The translations under genes and the position numbers were made by a program. A stretch of 26,755 nucleotides of DNA from a bacterium (GTDB lineage Bacteria; Desulfobacterota; JAPLJL01): NCBI GenBank assembly GCA_028713675.1, contig JAQTNV010000047.1, forward strand, positions 1-26,755, read 5' to 3'. Shown piece by piece: positions 7,446 to 16,243 of this stretch (position 1 is its first letter; every line of letters begins with the position of its first letter). The notes below the pieces were generated by a model. The model was not told the DNA's origin and ran no database searches. It saw only the letters and a list, made by a program, of their open reading frames with translations.

Positions 7446-7600
7446 TACACTAAAGGTAGACGGAATACGGTAGACGGTAGACGGGGGAAAACCTAGCCCC
7501 TAATATCCATCACCCTCCCCGCTCGTTGCTTTTTGCTGCCTACTGCTTAGTGCTTACTGCCTACTTTGACCGCCGTCGGCCGTCGGCGGTCGATTTTTCC
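7446..7600. repeat. Intergenic short-repeat cluster with a 24-bp palindrome
   Basis: Three copies of GGTAGACGG occur at 7455-7463, 7469-7477 and 7476-7484. A run of CTACTGCTTAGTGCTTACTGCCTAC-type words follows at about 7537-7564. A near-perfect palindrome lies at 7568-7591, with arms GACCGCCG and CGGCGGTC. No coding potential is seen. It separates two divergent genes, so the palindrome could be regulatory or simply one of the dispersed repeats common in this genome. Confidence 0.55.
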
Positions 7601-7602
7601 GG

Positions 7603-7631
7603 TTGACCGGGAGATTGAGATCAGATATAAG
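7603..7631 (+). promoter_or_regulatory. Sigma70-type promoter for the amidase gene
   Basis: TTGACC at 7603-7608 and TATAAG at 7626-7631 are separated by an optimal 17 bases, upstream of the amidase ATG at 7669. A second TATAAT-like box lies at 7641-7646. The stretch from 7621 to 7665 is strongly AT-rich against a GC-rich background. Confidence 0.6.
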
Positions 7632-7668
7632 ATAAGTAGGTATAATTAAGGGCTATATATATAAATTT

Positions 7669-9483
7669 ATGTCAATTCTTTCTCAACGTAATCTAATTTT
7701 ATCTACTATCTTAATCCTGACATTTTTTCTTATTCTGAACGCCCGGGCCGATAACCCCGACGAACTCTTCCGCAACGCCAAGAAAAATCTCGAACAGCTC
7801 AACTCTTCCCCAAAACTAAAGAAGAACCGTTCCAACTGGCTGGCCGTGATCCAGCAGTTTGAAAAAATCGCGCAGGCTTACCCCGGGAGCCCGGAAGCCC
7901 CCAAATCCCTTTACCACGCCGGCAACCTCTACACCAGGATCTCCGAGCATTCCCATTCAAAAAAAGACCTCAAGTCGGCCCTCTCCGCTTTCGAAAATCT
8001 CGGGGAAAATTATTCTCAGGATCCGCTGGCGGACGACGCCTTGTTTCACGCGGCGGAAATCCACCGGACCAGGTTAAAAAATCCCGAGCAGGCCTACGTG
8101 CTTTACAACAAGATCCTCACCCAATATACCGAAGGCGATATGGCCCTGAAAGCCCGATACTGGGCCACCCGCCTGGGAATCAAGCTCGCGTCCAAACCGG
8201 AGAACAAGCCTCCCGCGAAAAACCCGGCGCCGGCACAATCTCCCCCGGAACTGGACATCAAAAATCCCGTCACCGTCCAGGCTATCCGTCACTGGTCCGG
8301 GCCTGAATACACCCGGGTGGTGATTGATCTTTCCGATCGGGCCAATTACCGGCGTCACCTGCTGCGCTCGGATCCGGAAAACAACAAACCGCCCCGCCTT
8401 TTCCTGGACGTTTATCCGGCCAGAATCAGCCCGGAACTCAAGGACCCCATCATCATCAGCGACGGACTCCTGAACCGGGCCCGGGCCTCGCAATATCGAA
8501 AAGATGTGGTCCGGATTGTGCTCGATATCAACAGTTTTGAAAAAGACACCGTCTTCCAGATGGAAAACCCCTTCCGCCTGGTGATGGACATTGAGGGGAA
8601 GGCCGAGACGGCCCCGCAGGCAGTCACCACTGCGGCCCAGCCCGAAGGGCAAGCTATCGAAAACATCATCGCCGGCAGCACGACCAAACCGGTGGAACCG
8701 GAACCAAAAATAAAACCCGAACCCGCGGCTCCCGTGGCTCCCATAACCCCCGTGGCCCCCTCGGCGCCAACCCTGGCTAAACAATTAGGGCTGAAAATCA
8801 GAAAAATCGTCCTGGACCCGGGCCACGGCGGAAAGGACCCGGGAGCGATCGGGCCGAGCGGATTGCAGGAAAAGAACATCAACCTGAAAGTCGCCCGCTA
8901 CCTCCGGGACCTTCTGGAAGCGCAGCAATACAAGGTCAAGATGACCCGGGATTCCGATGTTTTTGTCGACCTGGCCGGCCGGAATGTCGTCGCCAATATC
9001 GCCAAAGCCGATCTCTTTATTTCCATTCATACAAACGCCAGCCCGAAACGGGAAACCGCCGGGATAGAAACATATTATCTGGGAACGACCAGAAACCCCG
9101 AAACCATGCGCCTGGCCGCCCAGGAAAACTCCACCTCGCCCAGAGGTTTGAGCGATATTGAAGGCATTCTGCAGGATCTCCTGCTTTCCTCCAAGATTGA
9201 GGAATCCAATATTTTCGCCGGTTCCGTGGTGAGGAAAATGATCCCGGGGGTCAAGGAGTTGAATCCCGGCGTTGAAAGTCACGGATCGAAGCCCGCTCCA
9301 TTCTATGTCCTGGTCCATGCCCGGATGCCCGCGATTCTGGTCGAGGTTTCCTACATATCCAACCCAAAAGAAGAAAATCTTCTTCGTCAGGAGGATTACC
9401 TTAAAACCCTGGCCCAGTCCATCGCGGACGGGATCAACGAGTATGAAAAGGGATATTTATCCGCCGCCAACTGGAAAGAATGA
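7669..9483 (+). CDS. N-acetylmuramoyl-L-alanine amidase, TPR-AMIN-Amidase_3 (AmiC-like)
   Basis: The protein has 604 residues. A signal sequence (about 8-27, ending in NARA) is followed by a TPR-like region (about 30-170), an AMIN domain (about 200-310), a Pro/Ala-rich linker (about 330-365) and a C-terminal Amidase_3 domain (about 378-595). Zinc ligands are visible as H386 (LDPGHGG), E401 (GLQEKN) and H454 (FISIHTNA), with the catalytic Glu in ILVEVSYISN. It cleaves the amide between MurNAc and the stem peptide in the periplasm during septal splitting. AMIN domains target peptidoglycan at the division site. The N-terminal TPR resembles the arrangement in some delta-proteobacterial amidases. 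No EnvC/NlpD activator is nearby. The start has no clear ribosome-binding site but lies just after a good promoter. Confidence 0.94.
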   Translation: MSILSQRNLILSTILILTFFLILNARADNPDELFRNAKKNLEQLNSSPKLKKNRSNWLAVIQQFEKIAQAYPGSPEAPKSLYHAGNLYTRISEHSHSKKDLKSALSAFENLGENYSQDPLADDALFHAAEIHRTRLKNPEQAYVLYNKILTQYTEGDMALKARYWATRLGIKLASKPENKPPAKNPAPAQSPPELDIKNPVTVQAIRHWSGPEYTRVVIDLSDRANYRRHLLRSDPENNKPPRLFLDVYPARISPELKDPIIISDGLLNRARASQYRKDVVRIVLDINSFEKDTVFQMENPFRLVMDIEGKAETAPQAVTTAAQPEGQAIENIIAGSTTKPVEPEPKIKPEPAAPVAPITPVAPSAPTLAKQLGLKIRKIVLDPGHGGKDPGAIGPSGLQEKNINLKVARYLRDLLEAQQYKVKMTRDSDVFVDLAGRNVVANIAKADLFISIHTNASPKRETAGIETYYLGTTRNPETMRLAAQENSTSPRGLSDIEGILQDLLLSSKIEESNIFAGSVVRKMIPGVKELNPGVESHGSKPAPFYVLVHARMPAILVEVSYISNPKEENLLRQEDYLKTLAQSIADGINEYEKGYLSAANWKE

Positions 9484-9494
9484 AGATCAATTTC

Positions 9495-9663
9495 GACACG
9501 GATTTCACGGATATTCACGGATATGCAAAAAATTCCGAATATCAAATGCTTGTCCAAATTAGGTTATGTTTTCAGACGGAAAATCAAATTAATACTTGGT
9601 TTATAAAAATCCATTTCATGACCCCCAATCTTTTGATCCGTGTGAATCCGTGTGATCCGTGTC
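9495..9663. repeat. MITE-like inverted-repeat element, copy 2
   Basis: GACACGGATT at 9495-9504 is followed by further CACGGAT words. These are mirrored by GATCCGTGTC at 9654-9663, preceded by GAATCCGTGTG. The ends match those of the element at 4352-4467, but the interior differs. It fills the gap between the amidase and the phosphoesterase genes, beginning about 12 bases after the amidase stop. Confidence 0.65.
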
Positions 9664-9678
9664 TGTTTAGGACTTGAA

Positions 9679-10164
9679 ATGAAAATTGGGATCATTTCCG
9701 ATTCCCATGATAATCTCCCCCGGATTCGCCAGGCGGTGGATCTGTTCAATCATCTGGGCGCGGAATTCGTGATCCACTGCGGCGACTTCGTCGCCCCCTT
9801 CTCTTTGCTGCCCCTGCAAAGCCTCAATTGCGACTACGTGGGCGTGTACGGCAATAACGACGGGGAAAAAACGGGTCTGCAATCTGTTTCTTCGGGGCGG
9901 ATCCGGGTGGAACCCGCCACGATCGAACTGGGCGGCCGGAAAATTTCCTTTTTCCATCACCTCCAGAATTTCTTCGATCTGGCGGTTGATTCCCAGGCCT
10001 TCGACCTGGTCTGTTATGGCCATACCCATAAGACACACCTCGAGCACCGGGGAAAAACCCTGGTGGTGAATCCGGGTGAATGCGGGGGATGGCTCTACGG
10101 CACTTCCACCATCGCCATGGTGGATCTGAAAAACCTAGAGGCGGAAATAATCAAATTGGATTGA
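9679..10164 (+). CDS. YfcE/MJ0936-family metallophosphoesterase
   Basis: The product has 161 residues and starts at MKIGIISDSHDN, the usual N-terminus of the family. The in-frame ATG at 9652 would add nine residues encoded by the upstream repeat and is rejected. An AGGA ribosome-binding site lies 6 bases before 9679. Dinuclear metal-site motifs are in order: D8-x-H10, the GDF motif with D36, GNND around 58-61, a His pair (FFHH, 92-94) and GHTH at 114-117. These small phosphodiesterases act on model and cyclic-nucleotide substrates, and the physiological substrate is unknown. The stop codon (10162-10164) lies inside a dispersed repeat word that recurs at 11171-11194. It may be co-transcribed with the recombinase gene, 52 bases downstream. 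Confidence 0.92.
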   Translation: MKIGIISDSHDNLPRIRQAVDLFNHLGAEFVIHCGDFVAPFSLLPLQSLNCDYVGVYGNNDGEKTGLQSVSSGRIRVEPATIELGGRKISFFHHLQNFFDLAVDSQAFDLVCYGHTHKTHLEHRGKTLVVNPGECGGWLYGTSTIAMVDLKNLEAEIIKLD

Positions 10165-10181
10165 CGATTTACGAATGACGA
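10159..10181. repeat. Dispersed GATTGACGATTTACGA repeat, copy 1
   Basis: GATTGACGATTTACGA followed by ATGACGA runs from 10159 to 10181. It recurs with one change at 11171-11193. It includes the stop codon of the phosphoesterase gene. Confidence 0.7.
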
Positions 10182-10216
10182 CTTGTCCCGAGATGGATTT
10201 ATCGAGGGATTGACGA

Positions 10217-11155
10217 ATGAAAAACCTGAACGAAATGATTGACCGATATTTCGAGTTTCTCCGGGTGGAGAGAAGTCTTTCCCCGAACACACTTGAGTCC
10301 TACGCCCGGGACCTGGCCTCGTTCACCGAATTTTTCGATCCCCCCGCTTCCGCCGACGGCAAAGATGAACTCGGCCCGGCTCCTTCCGGGCTCGCGCTGT
10401 CCCAGGATGAAATCCGCTTATTTATCCAAGGGCTCCGCCGGAAAAAACTTTCCCAACGCTCCATCAACCGGATTTTATCCTCGCTGCGCGGCTTTTATAA
10501 ATTCCTGATCCGGGAAGGCGTCATGGAGAGAAATCCGTTCTCGCTCTGCGAATCACCCCGCTTTGAAAAGAAACTCCCGTCTTTCCTGAGCCCGGAAGAA
10601 ACCCGCCTGCTGATCGAATCCACCCCGGACCCCGGCGACCCTTTAAACCCGGCGGAGATCCGGGACCGGGCCATGTTTGAAATCCTCTACGCCACCGGTC
10701 TCCGGGTTACCGAATTGGTCTCGATAAAATTGAATGACATCAACCTGCAATCCGGCTTCCTGATTTCCCTGGGCAAAGGTTCCAAGGAACGCCTGGTCCC
10801 GGTCGGACAGGAAGCCTTGAAATGGGTCAAGGAATACCTGACCGGGGCGAGGATCAAGTTTCTGAAAAACCGGCCCTCCCCCTTCGTATTTCTCAATCAA
10901 TCCGGGGAGAAGCTGACCCGGCAGGGATTCGCCAAGATCCTGAAACAACACGCCTTGAAAGCGGGATTGACCGCCAACGTTTCTCCCCACACCCTGCGCC
11001 ATACCTTCGCCACCCATCTCCTCGAGGGCGGCGCCGATCTCCGGGCGGTCCAGGAAATGCTCGGCCACGCCGACATCTCCACCACCCAGATCTATACCCA
11101 CGTCAACCGCGAACACCTGAAAAAAATCTACGACAAGCACCATCCACGGGCCTGA
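10217..11155 (+). CDS. Tyrosine recombinase, XerC/XerD-like
   Basis: The protein has 312 residues. An N-terminal SAM-like core-binding domain (about 3-110; FLRVERSLSPNTLESYARDL) precedes a catalytic domain. The full active-site set is visible: R163 (ATGLRVTEL), the Lys of GKGSKERLVP, H258-x-x-R261 (SPHTLRHTFATH), H284 (GHADIS) and nucleophile Y293 (TQIYTH). The C-terminus KIYDKHHPRA is characteristic of chromosomal XerC/XerD, so dimer resolution at dif is more likely than phage or transposon integration. XerC and XerD cannot be told apart here. A GAGGG ribosome-binding site precedes ATG 10217. No dif-like site was found in the window. The gene is flanked on both sides by copies of a GATTGACGATTTACGA repeat. 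Confidence 0.92.
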   Translation: MKNLNEMIDRYFEFLRVERSLSPNTLESYARDLASFTEFFDPPASADGKDELGPAPSGLALSQDEIRLFIQGLRRKKLSQRSINRILSSLRGFYKFLIREGVMERNPFSLCESPRFEKKLPSFLSPEETRLLIESTPDPGDPLNPAEIRDRAMFEILYATGLRVTELVSIKLNDINLQSGFLISLGKGSKERLVPVGQEALKWVKEYLTGARIKFLKNRPSPFVFLNQSGEKLTRQGFAKILKQHALKAGLTANVSPHTLRHTFATHLLEGGADLRAVQEMLGHADISTTQIYTHVNREHLKKIYDKHHPRA

Positions 11156-11400
11156 AACAAACCAATTGTAGATTGACGATTTACGATTGACGATTGGAAA
11201 GGCTGATTATTTGCCGTCATTCCGGCGACTTGTCCTGAGCGAAGTCGAAGGAAAGCCGGAATCCAGTACCTCCCGCCTGCCCTCCGACCTGTCCGACGTA
11301 GCCTTGGCGTAGTCGGAAGCTTTAGCGTAGTCGGACCTGCCCTTCCGAAGCCCAGAGGGCGCAGGAGGGTCATTCCGGCGAACCCATCGGAAGATTTATT
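11156..11400. repeat. Intergenic mosaic of three dispersed repeat families
   Basis: This 405-base gap before the kinase gene starts with GATTGACGATTTACGA (11171-11194, second copy). A GTCATTCCGGC...GCCGGAATCCAG hairpin unit follows (11216-11266). After that come units of the GTCCGACGTAGCC / GGCGTAGTCGGA type ending in CCCTTCCGAAGCC (about 11285-11375). The latter words recur at 15968-15994 and 17275-17360. No open frame of interest is seen. From 11400 to 11560 the sequence is AT-richer and probably holds the kinase promoter, but I could not fix boxes with proper spacing. Confidence 0.7.
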
Positions 11401-11560
11401 CCGAGATCGGGCGAGGGAAACCTTCCTTTTATTACCGTTTAACCATCTTGTTTGACTTTTAAGGTATGATCTGCAATTAAATTAAGGTAATTACTTAAGG
11501 CAAATTCGATTTATCAGAGCAAATCCAGCCCTCTAATAACATTGGGAAAGGCATTTTTCG

Positions 11561-14500
11561 ATGGAAGAAAATGATAAATCCAAAGAACAATTGATCCGGG
11601 AACTGGAAGACACTCGCCGGAGGCTGGCACAGATAGAATCGGAGGGAAGTGAACGCCAGCTGATGGAGGCGGTCCTCCGGGAATCCGAGGAAAGATTCCG
11701 CACGATTTTCGACAGCTCCTTGGACATAATCCTGATTATCGACGCCGAAAGCCGGAAATTCCTGGGCGGAAACACCGTCGCCCAGAAAGTCCTGGGCTAC
11801 TCCTCCCAGGAGCTCCGGAACCTCCGGGTGATGGACATCCACCCCAAGACCGACGTCCCCCGGGTGGTTGAACTCTTCGAGAAAATGGTCCGCCGGGAAA
11901 CCTTTGCCGGTGAAAATATCCCGGTCCAGTGCAAAGACGGCCGGGTTTTCTCTGCCGACCTCATGTCCTCGGTCATCACCCTGGCGGGCAAGCAGTATCT
12001 CCTCGGGATTTTCCGCGACCTGACCGAAATCAGGCGCATGGAGGACAAGGTCAAGAAAACCGAGGAAATTTACCGCAACATTATTGCTCACAGCCAAAAT
12101 TATATTTACGTAAACGATATCAACGGTTATTTTCTCGATGCCAGTCCCGCCCTGCTGACCAAGGTCGGGCTTTCCCTGGAAAAACTTCAAAAGCTGACCT
12201 TCCTGGATTCATTCGCGGGGGATAATCTGGCTGAACTCCTCCAGACGGTCGAGCGGTTAAAAAGCGGCCTGGCGGTTCAGAACCTGAATGTCCGCGCCAA
12301 GACCGCCAACGGCGAGGTTTTGGAATTCGAGGTCAACGCGGTTCCCCTCTTCGAGCAAGGCCGGGCCGTTACGGTTTTAAGCATGGCCCGGGACGTAACC
12401 GAGCAGAAGAAAATCCAGAAAGCGCTGCAGGAAAGCGAGGAGAACTACCGGCGCCTGCTCGAGATCTCCGAAGACATGATTTTCACCGTGGATCTCACAG
12501 GAAATTTCACCTTCGTGAACCCCGCCCTGAAGAAGTATCTGGGTTACACCCGGGAAGAGCTCATGGCGATGAACGGGTTCGATTTAATTCATCCCGATGA
12601 CCGGGAAATGGTTCTGCAGGCCTTTCTCCGGGTCGTGGAAAAACGGGAAACCGATGTCCGCGAGTACCGGTACCTGACCAAAGGCGGATCTTATATAAAT
12701 ATTTCCGCCAGTGCTTCCATTATTTATGGGAAAGATGGAAACCCCGTCGGGATCCTGGGCATCGCCCGGAACATTACCGATCGAATAATCGCGGAGGAAA
12801 AACTCCGGCAGGCTTATGAAAACCTGGAAAGCCGGGTCGCCCAGAGGACCCTGGAGCTGACCAAGGCCAATCAGGGGCTCCAGCTGGAGATCGCCGAGCG
12901 CAAGCGGGCGGAGGACGCCCTGCGGGAATCTGAGACTATGTACCGGACCCTAGTGGAAACCTCGCCGGACGTGATCGCGCTCCTCGACATGGATGGCCGG
13001 ATTATCGATATCTCCAAGGCGAACTCCCATGCGCTCGGACTCATCGTGCCTGAACAATTAATCGGGCAAAACGGTTTCGCCTTCCTCACCCCGGATACCC
13101 AGGAAGATGCTCAACGATTTTTTCTAAAATTCCTGGAAGAAGGCGCCATTAGCAACGTTGAATACCGGGTTTCCCTCCCTGACGGGAAATTCCTGACCCT
13201 CGAGGTAAGCGCCGCGCTGATCAAAGATGCCGACGGAAAACCGAAGAACATTATCGCCACCGCCCACGACATCACCGAGAAAATACAGGCCCAGGAGGCC
13301 TTGCGCGAATCCGAGGAGATGTATAAAACCCTGGCCGAAACCTCGTCGGACGCCATCGCCACCATCGACCGGGAAGGAAACCTGGTTTCCGCTTCCCCGC
13401 GGGCCCTGGAAATGTTCGGCAATCTACATCTTAACGAGGCGATCGGCAAGAGGATCTTCGATTGGGTCGCCCCCGAATACCGGGATAAAGCGATCACCAT
13501 TTTTCAAAGCGCTTTGGATCGGGGTTTTGCCAGGGATATCGAGCTTAGATTCCTGAGAAAGGATAAAACACCTTTCATTGGTGAAATAAACGCCGCCATC
13601 ATCAAAGACCGGCAAGGTCAGCCTCAGAATTTAGTGGTCATGATCCGAGACGTGACCGAGCGTAAGCAAATGGAAAATCTGCTCTATGCCCAGCGCGATC
13701 TCGGGGTAGCTTTAAGCGCCACCAATAACTTGGACAAAGCCCTGCGGCTCTGCCTGGAATCTGCAGTACAGGCATCGGGGATGGACTGCGGAGGAATCTA
13801 CTTGGTGGACGAGAAAACCGGAGCAGTTGACCTTACTCATTCCCAGGGATTATCTCCGGACTTTGTCAGAGCCATATCGCATTATGACGCTTCCAGCCCC
13901 AATGCCGCTTTGGTGAAAGCCGGCAAAAGTGTTTTCTTTCATCATTGCGATCAAGTCGATATCGGCCTCCCCTTTGACAAAATCCGCCAATCCGAAGGCC
14001 TCCGCGCCCTAGCCATAATCCCGATATTTTTTGAAAACAGGGTGATCGCCTGCCTTAATATAAGCTCCCACGATTCCGACGACATCCCGATGATGACCCG
14101 TCACGTTCTGGTCAGCATTTCCGTGCAGATCGGAAACGCCATCACCCGGATCAAGGCTGAGAACGCCCTCAGGGAGTCGGAGGAGAAATACCGGAATCTG
14201 GTCGAAGACATTCCCGATTCGGTGACGATTCTCGATCTCGAAGGGAATTGCCGGTTTGCCAATCAAGCCACGGAGAAGGTGCTCGGTTACCCCCCGGAGG
14301 AAGCGGTCGGCAAGAATATTGCGGATGTGACGTTGCCGGCTTATCTATCGAAAAGCTTAGAAGGGTTAGCGACCGCGATGCAAGGCAAACCGATTCCGTA
14401 TTTTGAATCGATGATCAGAAGAAAAGACGGAACGCTTGTTCCGGTGGAAACCGGGGGCCAGGTTTTATACCGGGACGGCAAGGTCATCGGGATCCAGACC

Positions 14501-15994
14501 GTTACCCGCGACATCACCGAGAGAAAGCGGGCCGAAGAAAACCTCCGGGAGAATGAAAGAAAATTGAATGCCATAATAAACGGTTCTCCAATCGCTCTGT
14601 TTGTTATCAATCAAGATCACCAGGTTATTCATTGGAATAAAGCGCTGGAAACCTACAGCGGAATTAAAGCCGAGGAGATAATCGGAACCAATCAGCAGTG
14701 GAAAGCCTTCTATCCCGAAGAAAGACCTTGTCTGGCTGATTTACTTGTGGATAAGAACATTGAAGAACTTTTCCGAAAGTATCAAGGAAAAATCCAAACC
14801 TCAAAACTTATTGCGGGAGCATACGAAGCGGTGGACTTCTTCCCTTCCCTGGGCAAAGAAGGAATATGGTTATATTTCACGGCCGCAGTTATTGAGGACC
14901 ACAACGGCAAAATAGTCGGTGCGGTCGAGACACTTGAAAACATCACCGAGCGGAAACGGGCGGAGGAAGCCCTCCGGGAATCCGAGGAACTGTACCGGAC
15001 CCTGGTCCACACCTCGCCCGATGCCATCATTGTCACCGATCTCCAGGGACGGGTCATCGAGGCTTCTCAGAAAAACCTGGAGCTGACCGGGTACCAACAT
15101 ACCCGGGAACTGGTGGGATCCGACGGGTTCAAAGGAATCGCCCCTGAGGACCGTGAAAAGGCCGCCAAGGTCTATCAGAAAATCCTTAAAAACGGTTTCG
15201 CCCGGAACGTGGAATATTCCCTGATGAGGAAAGACGGAAGCCGTTTTCTCGGGGAAGTGAACGCCACCCTTTTAAAAGACACGGAGGGGAATCCCCAATC
15301 CATTCTGGCGGTGATCCGGGATATCACCGAGCGGAAGCGCCTGGAAAAGGAAATCCTGGAAGTCAGCACCCGCGAACAGAGGCGGATCGGCCAGGACTTG
15401 CACGACGGACTGAGCCAGCATCTGACCGCCATTTCCTTCATGAACAAGTCCCTGGAAAACAAGCTCGCCGCCAAGGCTCCCGCGGAAGCCAAGGAGGCCG
15501 CCAAGATTTCCCAGCTGGTCAGCCAGGCCATCACCCAAACCCGCAGCCTGGCCCGGGGGCTCTATCCCGTCGAGCATAAGGCCGATGGGTTGATATCCTC
15601 GCTTAAGCAGCTGACGATAAATCTGGAAAGCATGTATAAAATTTCCTGCCTCTTCCAATGCAACAAGCGGATTTTAATCGAAGACAACACAATTTCCACC
15701 AACCTCTATTACATTGCCAAGGAGGCCACCAATAACACCATCAAGCACGGAAAAGCCAAGCGCATCAAGATCCGCCTTGCCTCGATGAAAAACAAGCTCA
15801 CCCTGACGGTCAGCGATGACGGTGCGGGAATCCCGAAAAATTCAAAGGCTACTGGGGGGATGGGATTACAAATCATGGAATACCGTTCCAAGATGATCGG
15901 GGCGAGCTTCAATGTCCAACCGGGCCGGAAGGGCGGGACGCTGGTAACCTGCTCCCTTCACTTTCCCTCCGCCCTTCCGAAGCCTATTGCGTAG
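11561..15994 (+). CDS. Multi-PAS/GAF sensor histidine kinase (NarL-type HisKA_3)
   Basis: This 1477-residue protein has no evident transmembrane segment, so it is probably a soluble cytoplasmic sensor. By recurrence of the ALRESEExYRxL linker I count eight PAS modules, starting near residues 35, 165, 288, 452, 579, 866, 994 and 1135. One GAF domain lies at about 706-860. A coiled coil joins PAS3 to PAS4 (about 415-450). The transmitter is of the HisKA_3 type, with REQRRIGQDLHDGLSQHLT and phospho-acceptor H1281. The HATPase_c domain has KEATNNTIKHG (N box) and DDGAGIP and GGMGL (G boxes). HisKA_3 kinases usually pair with LuxR/NarL-type regulators; none is adjacent. The ribosome-binding site is GGAAAGG. 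The final residues (LPKPIA) and the stop come from an intergenic repeat that has replaced the original 3' end. Ligands or redox cofactors of the PAS domains cannot be read from sequence. Confidence 0.94.
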   Translation: MEENDKSKEQLIRELEDTRRRLAQIESEGSERQLMEAVLRESEERFRTIFDSSLDIILIIDAESRKFLGGNTVAQKVLGYSSQELRNLRVMDIHPKTDVPRVVELFEKMVRRETFAGENIPVQCKDGRVFSADLMSSVITLAGKQYLLGIFRDLTEIRRMEDKVKKTEEIYRNIIAHSQNYIYVNDINGYFLDASPALLTKVGLSLEKLQKLTFLDSFAGDNLAELLQTVERLKSGLAVQNLNVRAKTANGEVLEFEVNAVPLFEQGRAVTVLSMARDVTEQKKIQKALQESEENYRRLLEISEDMIFTVDLTGNFTFVNPALKKYLGYTREELMAMNGFDLIHPDDREMVLQAFLRVVEKRETDVREYRYLTKGGSYINISASASIIYGKDGNPVGILGIARNITDRIIAEEKLRQAYENLESRVAQRTLELTKANQGLQLEIAERKRAEDALRESETMYRTLVETSPDVIALLDMDGRIIDISKANSHALGLIVPEQLIGQNGFAFLTPDTQEDAQRFFLKFLEEGAISNVEYRVSLPDGKFLTLEVSAALIKDADGKPKNIIATAHDITEKIQAQEALRESEEMYKTLAETSSDAIATIDREGNLVSASPRALEMFGNLHLNEAIGKRIFDWVAPEYRDKAITIFQSALDRGFARDIELRFLRKDKTPFIGEINAAIIKDRQGQPQNLVVMIRDVTERKQMENLLYAQRDLGVALSATNNLDKALRLCLESAVQASGMDCGGIYLVDEKTGAVDLTHSQGLSPDFVRAISHYDASSPNAALVKAGKSVFFHHCDQVDIGLPFDKIRQSEGLRALAIIPIFFENRVIACLNISSHDSDDIPMMTRHVLVSISVQIGNAITRIKAENALRESEEKYRNLVEDIPDSVTILDLEGNCRFANQATEKVLGYPPEEAVGKNIADVTLPAYLSKSLEGLATAMQGKPIPYFESMIRRKDGTLVPVETGGQVLYRDGKVIGIQTVTRDITERKRAEENLRENERKLNAIINGSPIALFVINQDHQVIHWNKALETYSGIKAEEIIGTNQQWKAFYPEERPCLADLLVDKNIEELFRKYQGKIQTSKLIAGAYEAVDFFPSLGKEGIWLYFTAAVIEDHNGKIVGAVETLENITERKRAEEALRESEELYRTLVHTSPDAIIVTDLQGRVIEASQKNLELTGYQHTRELVGSDGFKGIAPEDREKAAKVYQKILKNGFARNVEYSLMRKDGSRFLGEVNATLLKDTEGNPQSILAVIRDITERKRLEKEILEVSTREQRRIGQDLHDGLSQHLTAISFMNKSLENKLAAKAPAEAKEAAKISQLVSQAITQTRSLARGLYPVEHKADGLISSLKQLTINLESMYKISCLFQCNKRILIEDNTISTNLYYIAKEATNNTIKHGKAKRIKIRLASMKNKLTLTVSDDGAGIPKNSKATGGMGLQIMEYRSKMIGASFNVQPGRKGGTLVTCSLHFPSALPKPIA

Positions 15995-16143
15995 GGGCGG
16001 CTCTCCCTGGCCGGTTTTGCCCGGCTCGGGCAGGCCGCGGCCGCCCGCACAGGGAGCCAATGGAATGGCTCCCCTACGTTTTAAGATGTTTTCGTAGGGG
16101 CGGCATTCAATTGCCGCCCGAAGATGGAGCCGGAATCTAGTTC
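15981..16143. repeat. 163-bp direct repeat, left copy
   Basis: The sequence is the same as 17347-17509 apart from three substitutions (15988, 16120, 16138), with a constant offset of 1366 bases. It contains a long hairpin with arms GTAGGGG...CCCCTAC that also pair GGCTCTCCCTG-like and CAGGGAGCC words. A second hairpin follows (GGGCGGCA, six bases, TGCCGCCC). The TAG inside it (15992-15994) ends the kinase gene. A different 27-bp hairpin repeat (GTCATTCCTGC...GCAGGAATCCAG) follows at 16150-16176. Confidence 0.92.
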
Positions 16144-16243
16144 CCTTTCGTCATTCCTGCGTAAGCAGGAATCCAGTTTTCTTGTTTTTTCCTTTCTCTT
16201 TATCAAAAGCTGCCCCCCTTTTCCCATTTGAATTTATGACCTG

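Noticed and set aside
7455-7484. Spaced GGTAGACGG copies considered as a CRISPR-like array
   Set aside because: Units are 9 bases, partly overlapping, with no unique spacers; a simple tandem repeat.
8074-8784. Long open frame antisense to the amidase gene
   Set aside because: A mirror of the Pro/Ala-rich linker and AMIN region, with no recognised domain and Gly/Arg/Phe-rich composition.
11442-11480. TTGACT and TATGAT boxes as the kinase promoter
   Set aside because: Spacing between them is only 7 bases, and alternatives lack a partner box.
11495-12190. 231-codon open frame antisense to the kinase start
   Set aside because: Opposes a certain PAS-kinase gene and shows no domain or ribosome-binding site.
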